Source: Spyradenecus sp045634445
Lineage (GTDB): Bacteria > Verrucomicrobiota > Kiritimatiellia > RFP12 > DVOR01
DNA length: 18,255 bases
Direction: 5' to 3'
NCBI GenBank assembly: GCA_045634445.1
Contig: JAZRAG010000130.1
Location: 1-18,255 of the forward strand
Part shown: one piece after another, positions 1 to 6,328 of the stretch
How positions within the stretch are numbered: position 1 is the stretch's first letter
Layout: the number at the start of each line of letters is the position of its first letter
The notes under the pieces: generated by a model
The model's input: the letters and a program-made list of their open reading frames with translations, nothing else
Told to the model about the DNA's origin: nothing
Databases searched by the model: none
Program-made: the position numbers and the translations under genes

Positions 1-204
1 GCACTTGGCTTAGATTTGCCACTTGTCGTGCGCATCATTGCCATGTCAGCAATTTTACTCGTGGGCCATGGTCTCAACCTTGCTATGGGCTCGCTCTCCA
101 TTCTTGTTCATGCCGTGCGTCTGAATACCTTGGAATTCTCCAATGCCAAGGGAATCACCTGGTCTGGACAATCTTACAACCCTTTTAAAAACACTCAACA
201 ATAA
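1..204 (+). CDS. ntpI: V-type ATP synthase subunit I, C-terminal end (partial)
   Basis: The reading frame is open from the first base of the window and ends at a TAA at 202-204, so only about the last 67 residues are present. They include a hydrophobic helix (VVRIIAMSAILLVGHGLNLA) followed by a tail with SILVHAVRLNTLEF and GITWSGQSYNPF. This is the usual ending of subunit I/a of bacterial V/A-type ATPases: the last membrane helices, then a short cytoplasmic tail. Subunit I forms the membrane stator half-channel facing the proteolipid ring. The ring subunit K is the next gene, 15 nt downstream, in the usual I-K order, which strongly supports the call. The N-terminal part lies outside the window. 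Confidence 0.88.
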   Translation, partial: ALGLDLPLVVRIIAMSAILLVGHGLNLAMGSLSILVHAVRLNTLEFSNAKGITWSGQSYNPFKNTQQ

Positions 205-219
205 AGGAAACATTACACT

Positions 220-678
220 ATGGATACCGCACTTACCGTCGCAGGCGCAGTTGCCTGTCTCGCCCTCTCCGGCCTTGGCTCTGCTATTGGTACCGGCTTC
301 GCTGCTGCAGGTGCAGTTGGCGCATGGAAGAAATGCTACGCACAGAACCGCCCCGCGCCGTTCTTGTTGCTCGCTTATGTGGGCGCTCCCATCACTCAGA
401 CCCTTTACGGGATGATCTTGATGTTCACCATGATCGGCACCAACGTGGTTGCTGGCGGTGGCATTGGCATGCTCATCCTTGGTATCTTTGCAGGCCTTGG
501 TATCGGCATGTCTGCAATCTTCCAGGGTCGTGCAGGTGGCTGCGCAGCAGACGCACAGGGCGAAACTAGCCAGGGCTTCACCAACAACCTCGCTGCTCTC
601 GGTATCGTTGAAACCACGGCAATCTTTGTCATGGTCTTCACCTTGATCGCTGTGGGCAAGCTTGCTGTTGCAGCCTAA
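220..678 (+). CDS. ntpK: V-type ATP synthase subunit K (proteolipid ring)
   Basis: A 152-residue, very hydrophobic protein made of two fused helical hairpins, the normal size and architecture of the NtpK/16-kDa proteolipid. Glycine/alanine-rich helices (for example SGLGSAIGTGFAAAGAVGA at about 17-35) pack the rotor ring. The second hairpin carries the ion-binding carboxylate Glu131 in IVETTAIF, matching the essential glutamate of the family. The first hairpin has Gln60 (PITQTLYG) at the equivalent place. The ring carries H+ or Na+ across the membrane; Gln plus Glu resembles Na+-type rings such as that of Enterococcus, but the sequence alone does not settle the ion. The start ATG follows an AAAGGA ribosome-binding site at 203-208, with a somewhat long spacer. 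It is the last gene of the ATPase operon, followed by an intrinsic terminator. Confidence 0.95.
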   Translation: MDTALTVAGAVACLALSGLGSAIGTGFAAAGAVGAWKKCYAQNRPAPFLLLAYVGAPITQTLYGMILMFTMIGTNVVAGGGIGMLILGIFAGLGIGMSAIFQGRAGGCAADAQGETSQGFTNNLAALGIVETTAIFVMVFTLIAVGKLAVAA

Positions 679-701
679 ACGAAAGCATACACTTATTCGT
701 G

Positions 702-737
702 ATAAAACAGGCGCCTTCGCGCCTGTTTTATTTTTAT
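702..737 (+). terminator. Intrinsic terminator after ntpK
   Basis: A near-perfect stem has its left arm at 702-714 and right arm at 719-731, with CTTC as the loop (715-718). The core is ACAGGCGC/GCGCCTGT, followed by a T-rich run to 737. It lies about 25 nt after the ntpK stop codon and ends the V-ATPase operon. The A-rich left arm and T-rich right arm could also give weak termination of minus-strand transcription coming from the gene at 865-1671. Confidence 0.93.
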
Positions 738-769
738 TCATCTTTAATAAAAGAAAGAGCCTTAACGGT

Positions 770-789
770 AGATATCAAATCTGATATCT
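770..789. repeat. Short inverted repeat (8-bp arms)
   Basis: Arms AGATATCA (770-777) and TGATATCT (782-789) pair perfectly around a 4-nt loop. No T-run follows on either strand, so it is not an obvious terminator. It lies between the ntpK terminator and the larger inverted repeat at 801-857, downstream of the convergent minus-strand gene. Confidence 0.7.
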
Positions 790-800
790 TTAGCGTTGAT

Positions 801-857
801 GAATTTAGGTGCGCTGTCTGAGGTGGCTATAAACCATGACCGGGCGCGCCTAAATTC
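801..857. repeat. Inverted repeat (14-nt arms) downstream of hypothetical gene
   Basis: The left arm GAATTTAGGTGCGC (801-814) pairs with the right arm at 844-857 in 13 of 14 positions. The exception is T/G, which would be a wobble pair in plus-strand RNA. The arms enclose 29 nt. No T-run follows, so this does not look like a simple terminator. It ends 7 nt before the stop codon of the minus-strand gene. It may be a mobile-element remnant, a palindromic extragenic repeat or a structured 3' end. Confidence 0.65.
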
Positions 858-864
858 TTTGTAT

Positions 865-1671
865 TTATGCATGCGATTTGACATTTTCGGTAGGATATGT
901 GATAGTAGTGTCGGTCGGGCGTGAGTAGCCATCCGCTTGGTGTATTGCCACAAGCCTGACAGCCTCCGTGAGCGGATCGTTATCGAGCGGAGGCATTTTA
1001 CCTCCTGTCATCACTGCTGTAATTTCTGTTAAGTCTGCATCTATATTGCCGTATTCGTCAAGTTTCGTAATGATGTCAATTCGTTCGCCCGACAAATCTT
1101 TACCAACAAAAATCACGCGATCCCTTTCGGGGTTTTTATCAAGTCGAGCACGGCAGTTTTCCTCAGCGATAATACTCTCGATGCGCATCATATTCTCTGC
1201 TTTTTGTGGAGACCACACGCGCGTATTGAATGTTGTCTTTTTAACTCTTTCGCCGCCATGCGTTACAGCGTGAATGCAATAGGTAGCCCAACTTTCACTC
1301 TTAGATAATCCGCGGTCAAGATTACGTTCGTCGGGAGTGAAGTAGACGTGTCGACCATCAGAGAGTGTGATAATCTTCTTCGAATATTCGTCAAAAAATA
1401 CGCGTGCAGCGATTGCTATCTCAAGCTTTTCACTGTCGTCAGCAATCTTAATCAGCCCGTTCTCTGCGCCTTCGTCTACAAGTTTGGCAATATCATCTAC
1501 AACAGTTTCTCTTGTAACGCCTTCAAACCACGCATCGACCTTTCTCTGCGCATCCTCGAGCGTGCCTACACTTAACCTTGCTACGCCTTGCTTGGTGATG
1601 CGGCGGGTTTGCTTGCGGTTGGTATTGGTGGCGTTGTGACTTGTTTCAGTTGATTGAGCACGATGGTTCAT
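865..1671 (-). CDS. Hypothetical protein, unrecognised (possible detached effector-type domain)
   Basis: A 268-residue soluble, charged protein with no signal peptide or membrane segment. The first ~35 residues are polar and basic (many T, N, R, K) and look disordered. The middle (about 38-125) looks helical and acidic, leading to DGRHVYFTPDERN and SWATYCIHAVTH. The C-terminal part has strand-like stretches (RVIFVGKDLSGERIDIITKL). I do not recognise a family with certainty. The layout loosely recalls C-terminal domains of phage MuF-type polyproteins and polymorphic toxins (barnase/EndoU/RelE-like fold), but I see no diagnostic catalytic set, so this is only a suggestion. The ATG at 1671 has no convincing Shine-Dalgarno sequence. 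The 22-bp repeat element lies directly upstream and two inverted repeats directly downstream, and no neighbour shares its strand, so it looks like an isolated accessory gene. Confidence 0.6.
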   Translation of the reverse strand: MNHRAQSTETSHNATNTNRKQTRRITKQGVARLSVGTLEDAQRKVDAWFEGVTRETVVDDIAKLVDEGAENGLIKIADDSEKLEIAIAARVFFDEYSKKIITLSDGRHVYFTPDERNLDRGLSKSESWATYCIHAVTHGGERVKKTTFNTRVWSPQKAENMMRIESIIAEENCRARLDKNPERDRVIFVGKDLSGERIDIITKLDEYGNIDADLTEITAVMTGGKMPPLDNDPLTEAVRLVAIHQADGYSRPTDTTITYPTENVKSHA

Positions 1672-1710
1672 GGCGTTTTTTTGATAGTCTTGGATGGGGT
1701 GAATGGGAGT

Positions 1711-1833
1711 GTTTTTGAAAAAGGCTTGTTTTGAGAATCAAAAAAGCTTGTTTTGATGTTGAAAAAGGGTTGTTTTAAGGTTGAAAAAGGGTTGCTTTTA
1801 AAAAGCTTGATTTTTAAGGCTTTTGTGGGGGTG
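1711..1833 (-). repeat. Dispersed 22-bp tandem repeat element, copy 1
   Basis: Four units with an exact 22-nt spacing begin at 1717, 1739, 1761 and 1783. On the plus strand each resembles GAAAAAGG-TTGTTTT with small changes. They are followed by a conserved flank ending in AAGGCTTTTGTGGGGGTG (to 1833). The reverse complement matches the element at 17015-17134 through both the tandem units and the CACCCCCACAAAAGCC flank. The stretch can be translated, but only as low-complexity F/K/P-rich sequence, and I treat it as non-coding. It lies between the divergent hypothetical gene (start 1671) and tRNA-Ala. Confidence 0.85.
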
Positions 1834-1876
1834 GCTGGGATAGGGCTCATGGAGGTGGTTTTTTGAAAAATAATGC

Positions 1877-1905
1877 TTGCATTGTGCTTATGGATTTGGT
1901 ATCTT
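1877..1905 (+). promoter_or_regulatory. Probable sigma70-type promoter of tRNA-Ala
   Basis: TTGCAT (1877-1882) and TATCTT (1900-1905) are separated by 17 nt, and the -10 box ends 16 nt before the mature tRNA 5' end at 1922. Spacing and position fit a promoter for the tRNA. TTATAC (1904-1909) is an alternative -10 but would give 21-nt spacing. Confidence 0.55.
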
Positions 1906-1921
1906 ATACGCATTCCTTTTC

Positions 1922-1997
1922 GGGGGTATAGCTCAGTTGGTAGAGCGTTTGAATGGCATTCAAAAGGTCAGGGGTTCGACTCCCCTTACCTCCACCA
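1922..1997 (+). tRNA. tRNA-Ala (anticodon GGC)
   Basis: A complete 76-nt cloverleaf. The acceptor arm GGGGGTA pairs with TACCTCC (one G-U). The D arm is GCTC/GAGC around AGTTGGTA. The anticodon stem TTTGA/TCAAA holds loop ATGGCAT with anticodon GGC, which reads the alanine codon GCC. The T arm is AGGGG/CCCCT with TTCGACT, and CCA is encoded in the gene (1995-1997). The usual conserved T8, A14 and TTC positions are present. Confidence 0.97.
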
Positions 1998-2014
1998 TAA
2001 AAAGGAAGTAACGC

Positions 2015-2033
2015 AGACGATAAAACATCGTCT
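2015..2033 (+). other. Small hairpin after tRNA-Ala
   Basis: AGACGAT (2015-2021) and ATCGTCT (2027-2033) form a perfect 7-bp stem with an AAAAC loop, 18 nt after the tRNA 3' end. No T-run follows. It could help 3'-end processing or stabilise the precursor; that role is inferred. Confidence 0.5.
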
Positions 2034-2078
2034 CCAAACCCCAAAAGTTAATGAACTTGTATTAAGTTTCTTGAAGAT

Positions 2079-2103
2079 CACACTGCGATGCGGTGTGTTT
2101 TTT
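2079..2103 (+). terminator. Intrinsic terminator after tRNA-Ala
   Basis: An 8-bp stem CACACTGC (2079-2086)/GCGGTGTG (2090-2097) with a GAT loop and one T-G pair is followed directly by six T residues (2098-2103). It is in the right place to end the tRNA transcript and to insulate it from the operon starting at 2214. Confidence 0.85.
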
Positions 2104-2213
2104 GTTTATTGTTCGGCTTAGCCGCGTTTTTGGGGAATTTCTCTGAATAGGTGTGCTAAGATTTCTGTGAGTGGTTAGACGTTGACTAGAACGTTTTATT
2201 TTAGGTGTTGGTT

Positions 2214-3857
2214 ATGTACGAGATGGATTTCTTTCCTGAGACGCAGATGCTTTTGGACGTAGCAATGGCGCGTGTGGGTGAGGCTGAGTTGGTGGAGGCA
2301 TTAGAAGAGGGTGAGTCTCCTTTTTTGACGGCTTCGTTATCGGAATCGGTGGAATTACTTTATGAGACTGAGCGCGTAGGTGAGGGACTTGAGATTCGTC
2401 GCTTTGAGGTGTTGGTTCGTCCGTGGCGAAATATGAAGCCGAGGGATGTTTTTTTGGTGTCGCCTTTTTATCGTGTAGCGGATGACGAACCGATTTGGCA
2501 TTCTGAAGTGTTGTTTACACCTGAGAGTGAAAGTGGGTTACCCTTTGTGGTGGCAAATGCGTGGCGGGATCGGGCGCTTTTTGAACATTATCGTTCGGGT
2601 GGACTTGCAAATTTGACGATTACGGGATTGGGCGTCTATTTGGAGTGTCGTAATGAACACTGTATTTTGTCGGGTACAGCGTGTCGGCAGGGTGAAGGAT
2701 TGCCCGATGGATTTGATTTATCACACTTGCGTGCGTTGTCGGGGTGTGATTTAGAGGATGCGCCCGCGATGGCGGAGTTCTATTCGGTCGTGGAGGATGT
2801 TGATTTTGTGTATGTAGAGGGGGAACCCTGTTGGAAGTTAATGGTGTGGAGTGCGCCACCGAATCTGCCGAACGGTTTTTCGTGGCAATTATTGGTGCCA
2901 GAACACCGCATTAAGGATGATTACATCCCGCGCGTGGGGGATGCGATTGCGGGTAAGGCGGCATTATTTGGTTGGTTTTCGCCTTCGCTCCCTGAGAAAC
3001 CGTTTACGCGGGCAACGATTCATTATCCAGAGGACGTATTCTTTGCAGCGGATGCTCCTGAAGCGGTTGAAGACGAACCTGAGCCAACGCCTACAGAAGA
3101 CGTGGTGGAGGAGATGGAGGCGGTAAATCGGATGCTCTTGCCTCGCGGACTTGAACATTACCCGAGCGTGGAGAACTTTGGCGGAGGTTTGGAACCCAGC
3201 GTTGCAGAGGTTTATCCAACCTTTGTGACCTATGCAGAATATTTACGGCATAAACCCGATGAGTTGGAGGCGTTACCGCCTTTGACGCAAAAAGAGATGA
3301 TTGCAATCTTGCGGCAGATTCCAGAGGTGAACCAACATCTGTTGTATTCGTTTGAGATTTTGATTGACCAGCTGAATGTATTACATGTCGCCAAAGCGCC
3401 TAGCACAGGTGAACGTCATTTGTGGTGCGCATGCCCTTCGCCGCGTCAGGCATCTGAACACTACACATCGTTATTAGTGGCGGTGGATGATACAGGGAAG
3501 GTGCTGCGTTATACGCTATTCTCGGGATATCAACCCCTTCCAGAGGAGCGCTTCTTACTCGCTTACGAGAATGGACGGTTTGAGTCGGTAAAGGAATTGG
3601 AAGAATATCTCTCACGCTGCCAGGAAGAGGATTATTTTATCGTTGAACCGGTAGCATATTCTGAGTTTTTCCAAGGGATTCAAACGGAAGATGGCCTTTG
3701 GCTGTTGGAATGGCAGATGCATGATGTGAAATGGCAATTTAGGACGGTGAAATCTGTGTCGTTAGCGCGCGTGTTGGAATTGTTGCACACCTATTTGGCA
3801 CAGGGCGTCGTGGCCTTACAGACGATGGAAAGATGGGAAAAAGTGTCATTTGAATAA
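2214..3857 (+). CDS. Hypothetical protein, 547 residues, first gene of an unknown operon
   Basis: A large soluble acidic protein with no signal peptide or membrane helix. I do not recognise a family. It appears to have two parts joined by a linker rich in E and P (about 285-310). The N-terminal part contains cysteines in a CRNEHC...GTACRQ cluster and ends in a strand-rich stretch with IPRVGDAIAGKAALFGWF, which has an OB-like look. The C-terminal part (about 365-547) contains LWCACPSP and alternating strand/helix sequence. I chose ATG 2214 because TTAGGTG (2201-2207) sits 6 nt upstream; a GTG at 2205 is in frame but would overlap that site. The stop is 15 nt before the next gene, so the two are almost certainly co-transcribed. 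The operon starts about 110 nt after the tRNA terminator. No function can be assigned. Confidence 0.82.
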   Translation: MYEMDFFPETQMLLDVAMARVGEAELVEALEEGESPFLTASLSESVELLYETERVGEGLEIRRFEVLVRPWRNMKPRDVFLVSPFYRVADDEPIWHSEVLFTPESESGLPFVVANAWRDRALFEHYRSGGLANLTITGLGVYLECRNEHCILSGTACRQGEGLPDGFDLSHLRALSGCDLEDAPAMAEFYSVVEDVDFVYVEGEPCWKLMVWSAPPNLPNGFSWQLLVPEHRIKDDYIPRVGDAIAGKAALFGWFSPSLPEKPFTRATIHYPEDVFFAADAPEAVEDEPEPTPTEDVVEEMEAVNRMLLPRGLEHYPSVENFGGGLEPSVAEVYPTFVTYAEYLRHKPDELEALPPLTQKEMIAILRQIPEVNQHLLYSFEILIDQLNVLHVAKAPSTGERHLWCACPSPRQASEHYTSLLVAVDDTGKVLRYTLFSGYQPLPEERFLLAYENGRFESVKELEEYLSRCQEEDYFIVEPVAYSEFFQGIQTEDGLWLLEWQMHDVKWQFRTVKSVSLARVLELLHTYLAQGVVALQTMERWEKVSFE

Positions 3858-3872
3858 AAGAAAGGTGCAGAG

Positions 3873-4667
3873 ATGTACAATTTGTGGGATAAATTAAAAG
3901 ATGAAGGGCTCGCCTTTATTCAAGCGCATCAAGCAGAACTCTCTGCACTAGACTGCGTGGAACTTCTCCTTGTAGATGCGCGCCATGCGGAATGGATTCC
4001 ATTTGAACGGCTAACCCCTGAAGCGTGGTTGTGCCTCATGAAGAGTTGCGACCAAAACGAAAAGACGCGAGCCATCTTTTCTCAAGTCTTTGCGCCCAGA
4101 TTGCCATGGGAAATCATTAGTAAGAAGATGCGGCGATTGATTCAAAGGGAATTTCCGTCTGTAGAGATTCCAGAGACGCCTGCCCGCGCGCAAATTCAAG
4201 ATGTGCGTCAAATCATTTATGAATCTCCATTTGATCGGACCATCTTCTCGATTGTACCACCAGGAAAAGAGAAGCCATTGGCGGGATGTTTGAAGATTTA
4301 TGGTGTCGTGGGCTCTTTACGTGGGACCTATTCAGGTGATTATTTAACCTGTGGATGCGGCGAACCTGGGTGTAACGGTTTTTGGGAAACGAAGGTACAC
4401 CATTCACCACAAATGATTCGCCTTAGCTTAACCCAGTACGAAGAAGAATATGACCTCTTCTTTGACCGAGAAACCTATGAACGTGGTGCTATTCACCTTC
4501 TAGAACGGCTTGTCCTTGCTCGATGGAATGGCAGTGAAGCATACAATTATAGTTACAAAAACAACCGCGTTTTTATGGAAGATGTCATTCGCCTTTTTGA
4601 AGAACAACCGCATTTATTGGCCTATTGGCAAGGCGAACATCCCACCTTGCCCACATTAGAGGCGTAA
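3873..4667 (+). CDS. Hypothetical protein with CxC-x4-C motif
   Basis: 264 residues, soluble, preceded by AAAGGTG at about 3861 and starting ATGTACAATTTG. The N-terminal half (1-100) is helical, with several Trp residues. The C-terminal half contains GDYLTCGCGEPGCNGFWETKVHH. Cys160, Cys162 and Cys167, with His176/His177 close by, could bind a metal. Similar CxCGxxxCxG(F/Y/W) patterns occur in several uncharacterised bacterial proteins, some beside toxin or immunity genes, but I cannot name the family. After the motif the sequence becomes helical (LLERLVLARWNG...RLFEEQPHLLAYW). Co-transcription with the preceding 547-residue gene suggests they act together. An intergenic region with a strong promoter for the next gene follows. 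Confidence 0.8.
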   Translation: MYNLWDKLKDEGLAFIQAHQAELSALDCVELLLVDARHAEWIPFERLTPEAWLCLMKSCDQNEKTRAIFSQVFAPRLPWEIISKKMRRLIQREFPSVEIPETPARAQIQDVRQIIYESPFDRTIFSIVPPGKEKPLAGCLKIYGVVGSLRGTYSGDYLTCGCGEPGCNGFWETKVHHSPQMIRLSLTQYEEEYDLFFDRETYERGAIHLLERLVLARWNGSEAYNYSYKNNRVFMEDVIRLFEEQPHLLAYWQGEHPTLPTLEA

Positions 4668-4700
4668 AGAGAAGGTTAACGGTGATTTTCTTTTGAATAC

Positions 4701-4729
4701 TTGCTTTTTGGATATATAAGTGTTATAGT
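4701..4729 (+). promoter_or_regulatory. Strong sigma70-type promoter for the beta-helix gene
   Basis: TTGCTT (4701-4706) and TATAGT (4724-4729) are exactly 17 nt apart in AT-rich DNA. Transcription would start near 4736, leaving a 5' leader of about 100 nt before ATG 4837. A 6-bp hairpin, TGATTC/GAATCA with a GTA loop (4807-4821), lies in that leader just before the ribosome-binding site. Confidence 0.7.
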
Positions 4730-4806
4730 AACGTACAGTAAGGACGCGCATCTGAGAATTGCTGAGGAGTGATTTAAAGGTGGCGAGGTTTGGTGGTATA
4801 TGATTT

Positions 4807-4821
4807 TGATTCGTAGAATCA
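4807..4821 (+). promoter_or_regulatory. Leader hairpin next to the ribosome-binding site
   Basis: TGATTC (4807-4812) and GAATCA (4816-4821) form a perfect 6-bp stem with a GTA loop, ending one base before the GAAAGGA Shine-Dalgarno sequence (4822-4828). It could affect ribosome access or mRNA stability. The structure is seen in the sequence; the role is inferred. Confidence 0.4.
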
Positions 4822-4836
4822 GAAAGGATGGATGTT

Positions 4837-6165
4837 ATGAATATTAAGAAGGCATGTTTGATGCTGCTGGCATTGACTTCTTTGACGACGTTGTCTGCTA
4901 AGGACATTTATGTGTCGCTTTCGACGGGTAAGAACAAGAATCCTGGCACGCAGGAGGCTCCGTTGAAGAATCTTTGGAAGGCTTTGGAAACCGCAGCAGA
5001 TAATGACGTGATTCATATTGCTGAGGGTAACTATCCTGGTAAGATGAAGTGCGGTTGGTTTAAAATGGAGAAGCCGGTCTCTTTGGTGGGCGGTTATTCG
5101 GCTAACTTTGCAGAACGCGATCCTGTGAAGTACAAGACGATGTTCCAACCTAAAAATGAAAACAATGACAAGAAGGCGGGTGCACAGGGGCTCTTGCACA
5201 TTGAATTGTCGAAGTCGCCGATGGATGCTCCGAAAGGCTTCCACATTGTGATTGATGGCATTATCTTTGATGATGGCTTTGCATCGAGTTATCACGAAAC
5301 GAAGGGTAAGCCTGAAGGTTTTGATACGGGTATGTGGCTTGAAGGCCCTGCGTACAATAAGACGGCAGACAAATTCCCCAGTGCAAATCGTTACAGCATT
5401 CATACGGCATCCGCTTCTCGCGGTGATGGTGATTTGACCATTAAGAACTGCACCTTCGTAAATGGTTCGAATTACGCAGTGAATGTGAATTGGTACAAGG
5501 GTAAGGTCGCTATTCTCAATAACGTTTTCTGCAATAACCGTATGCTTTCGGTCAATGTCAATTGCTCCAATGGTAGCGGCAAAATTGATTGGGAATGCGC
5601 TTATAACACCATTCTCTTCACTTGGAGCCGTTTGAACGATTTGGCAGATATGGGCTTCGCAATTCGCAACAACGAAAATTGCAATGCGAATATCCACAAT
5701 AACATCATCGGTTTGAATGTATTGACGGGCTTTGATAATACCAAGGGTAATCCTAAGAAGAAGACCACGCAGATTGACAACAACATCTTCTTCTTGAACC
5801 GTGAATCTGATATCCAGATGACCATGTCTCCTTCTATTGTGAAAGTGCGCGTGGATACCTTTGAAGATTTGGAAGGCACCGACGGCATTGAATCCATTGA
5901 AGATAATGTGGACCTCACGGATCCTGCAATCTTCAAGGATCGTATCAATGCAAAGTATCTCAATGCATTCCTCTCCATGAAGTATTCGGAAAAGACCAAG
6001 CTTGATGACGATAAGTGCAATGCATTGCGCAGCGTACTTGGTTTGCCACTCCAGGGCACCATCACTACGACTTGCGACATGTACGCAAACCGTTACCCGA
6101 TGGAAGATGCACTCAAGCTCTTCGGCGCACTTGAAGATTACGGTGCTCAAATGCCCAAGCAGTAA
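4837..6165 (+). CDS. Secreted right-handed parallel beta-helix (pectate-lyase-fold) protein
   Basis: 442 residues starting at ATG 4837, the start best placed after AAAGGA (4823-4828); an in-frame ATG at 4828 overlaps that site. Residues 1-21 (MNIKKACLMLLALTSLTTLSA) are a typical Sec signal peptide, probably cut before KDIYVS. The mature N-terminus has the DUF1565-like opening of beta-helix proteins: YVS, then NPGTQEAPLKNLWKAL, then DVIHIAEGNY. The middle has repeated strand/turn units with Asn-rich turns (LTIKNCTFVNGSNYAVNV, ILNNVFCNNR, ANIHNNIIGLN), fitting coils of a right-handed parallel beta-helix. This fold serves polysaccharide lyases, hydrolases and surface proteins. I see no clear catalytic signature, so the substrate is unknown. 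It has its own promoter and a hairpin terminator, so it is a single-gene unit. Confidence 0.85.
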   Translation: MNIKKACLMLLALTSLTTLSAKDIYVSLSTGKNKNPGTQEAPLKNLWKALETAADNDVIHIAEGNYPGKMKCGWFKMEKPVSLVGGYSANFAERDPVKYKTMFQPKNENNDKKAGAQGLLHIELSKSPMDAPKGFHIVIDGIIFDDGFASSYHETKGKPEGFDTGMWLEGPAYNKTADKFPSANRYSIHTASASRGDGDLTIKNCTFVNGSNYAVNVNWYKGKVAILNNVFCNNRMLSVNVNCSNGSGKIDWECAYNTILFTWSRLNDLADMGFAIRNNENCNANIHNNIIGLNVLTGFDNTKGNPKKKTTQIDNNIFFLNRESDIQMTMSPSIVKVRVDTFEDLEGTDGIESIEDNVDLTDPAIFKDRINAKYLNAFLSMKYSEKTKLDDDKCNALRSVLGLPLQGTITTTCDMYANRYPMEDALKLFGALEDYGAQMPKQ

Positions 6166-6186
6166 GTCTTATTTTAAGCATCAATT

Positions 6187-6230
6187 CAATAAAATCGGCG
6201 GTAATGACTCCATTACTGCCGATTTTATTG
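6187..6230. terminator. Bidirectional hairpin terminator between convergent genes
   Basis: A 20-bp stem (left arm 6187-6206, right arm 6211-6230, loop ACTC) has a single G-T pair. The A-rich outer left arm and T-rich outer right arm let it act on both strands: after the beta-helix gene on the plus strand and about 100 nt after rluD on the minus strand. There is no extended T-run beyond the stem. Confidence 0.8.
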
Positions 6231-6295
6231 TATAACCTCTTTGATACAATAGAAATGACGGATGTTAACTTTTTTATGTGATTGAGTGTTCATCC

Positions 6296-6316
6296 ATACG
6301 TTTAATAACAACGTAT
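6296..6316. repeat. Small inverted repeat downstream of rluD
   Basis: ATACGTT (6296-6302) and AACGTAT (6310-6316) form a perfect 7-bp stem with a 7-nt loop, 12 nt past the rluD stop on the minus strand. Without a T-run it is not a classic terminator; it may shape the mRNA 3' end. Confidence 0.4.
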
Positions 6317-6328
6317 ATTTGAGACGCA

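Noticed and set aside
55..741. A 228-residue frame antisense to ntpK
   Set aside because: It is opposite the conserved V-ATPase proteolipid gene and runs through its terminator; the Cys/His-rich composition comes from antisense Ala/Gly codons.
741..864. Integron attC site or CRISPR repeat
   Set aside because: The inverted repeats lack the attC core motifs, there is no integrase or cassette pattern, and no regularly spaced repeat/spacer units occur.
1711..1833. CRISPR array at the 22-bp repeat units
   Set aside because: The units are directly adjacent with no unique spacers between them, and no cas genes are present.
1668..1913. An open frame of about 81 residues on the minus strand over repeat copy 1
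   Set aside because: It is only the translation of the 22-bp repeat (F/K/P-rich). Its upstream end runs into the tRNA promoter region and it has no ribosome-binding site.
1922..4667. Genomic island integrated at the tRNA-Ala gene
   Set aside because: The location is suggestive, but I found no integrase gene and no repeat of the tRNA 3' end in the window, so I do not call an island or attachment sites.
4819..6150. A 443-residue open frame antisense to the beta-helix gene
   Set aside because: The plus strand has a signal peptide, ribosome-binding site, promoter and beta-helix pattern. The antisense frame shows none of these and is a codon-bias shadow.
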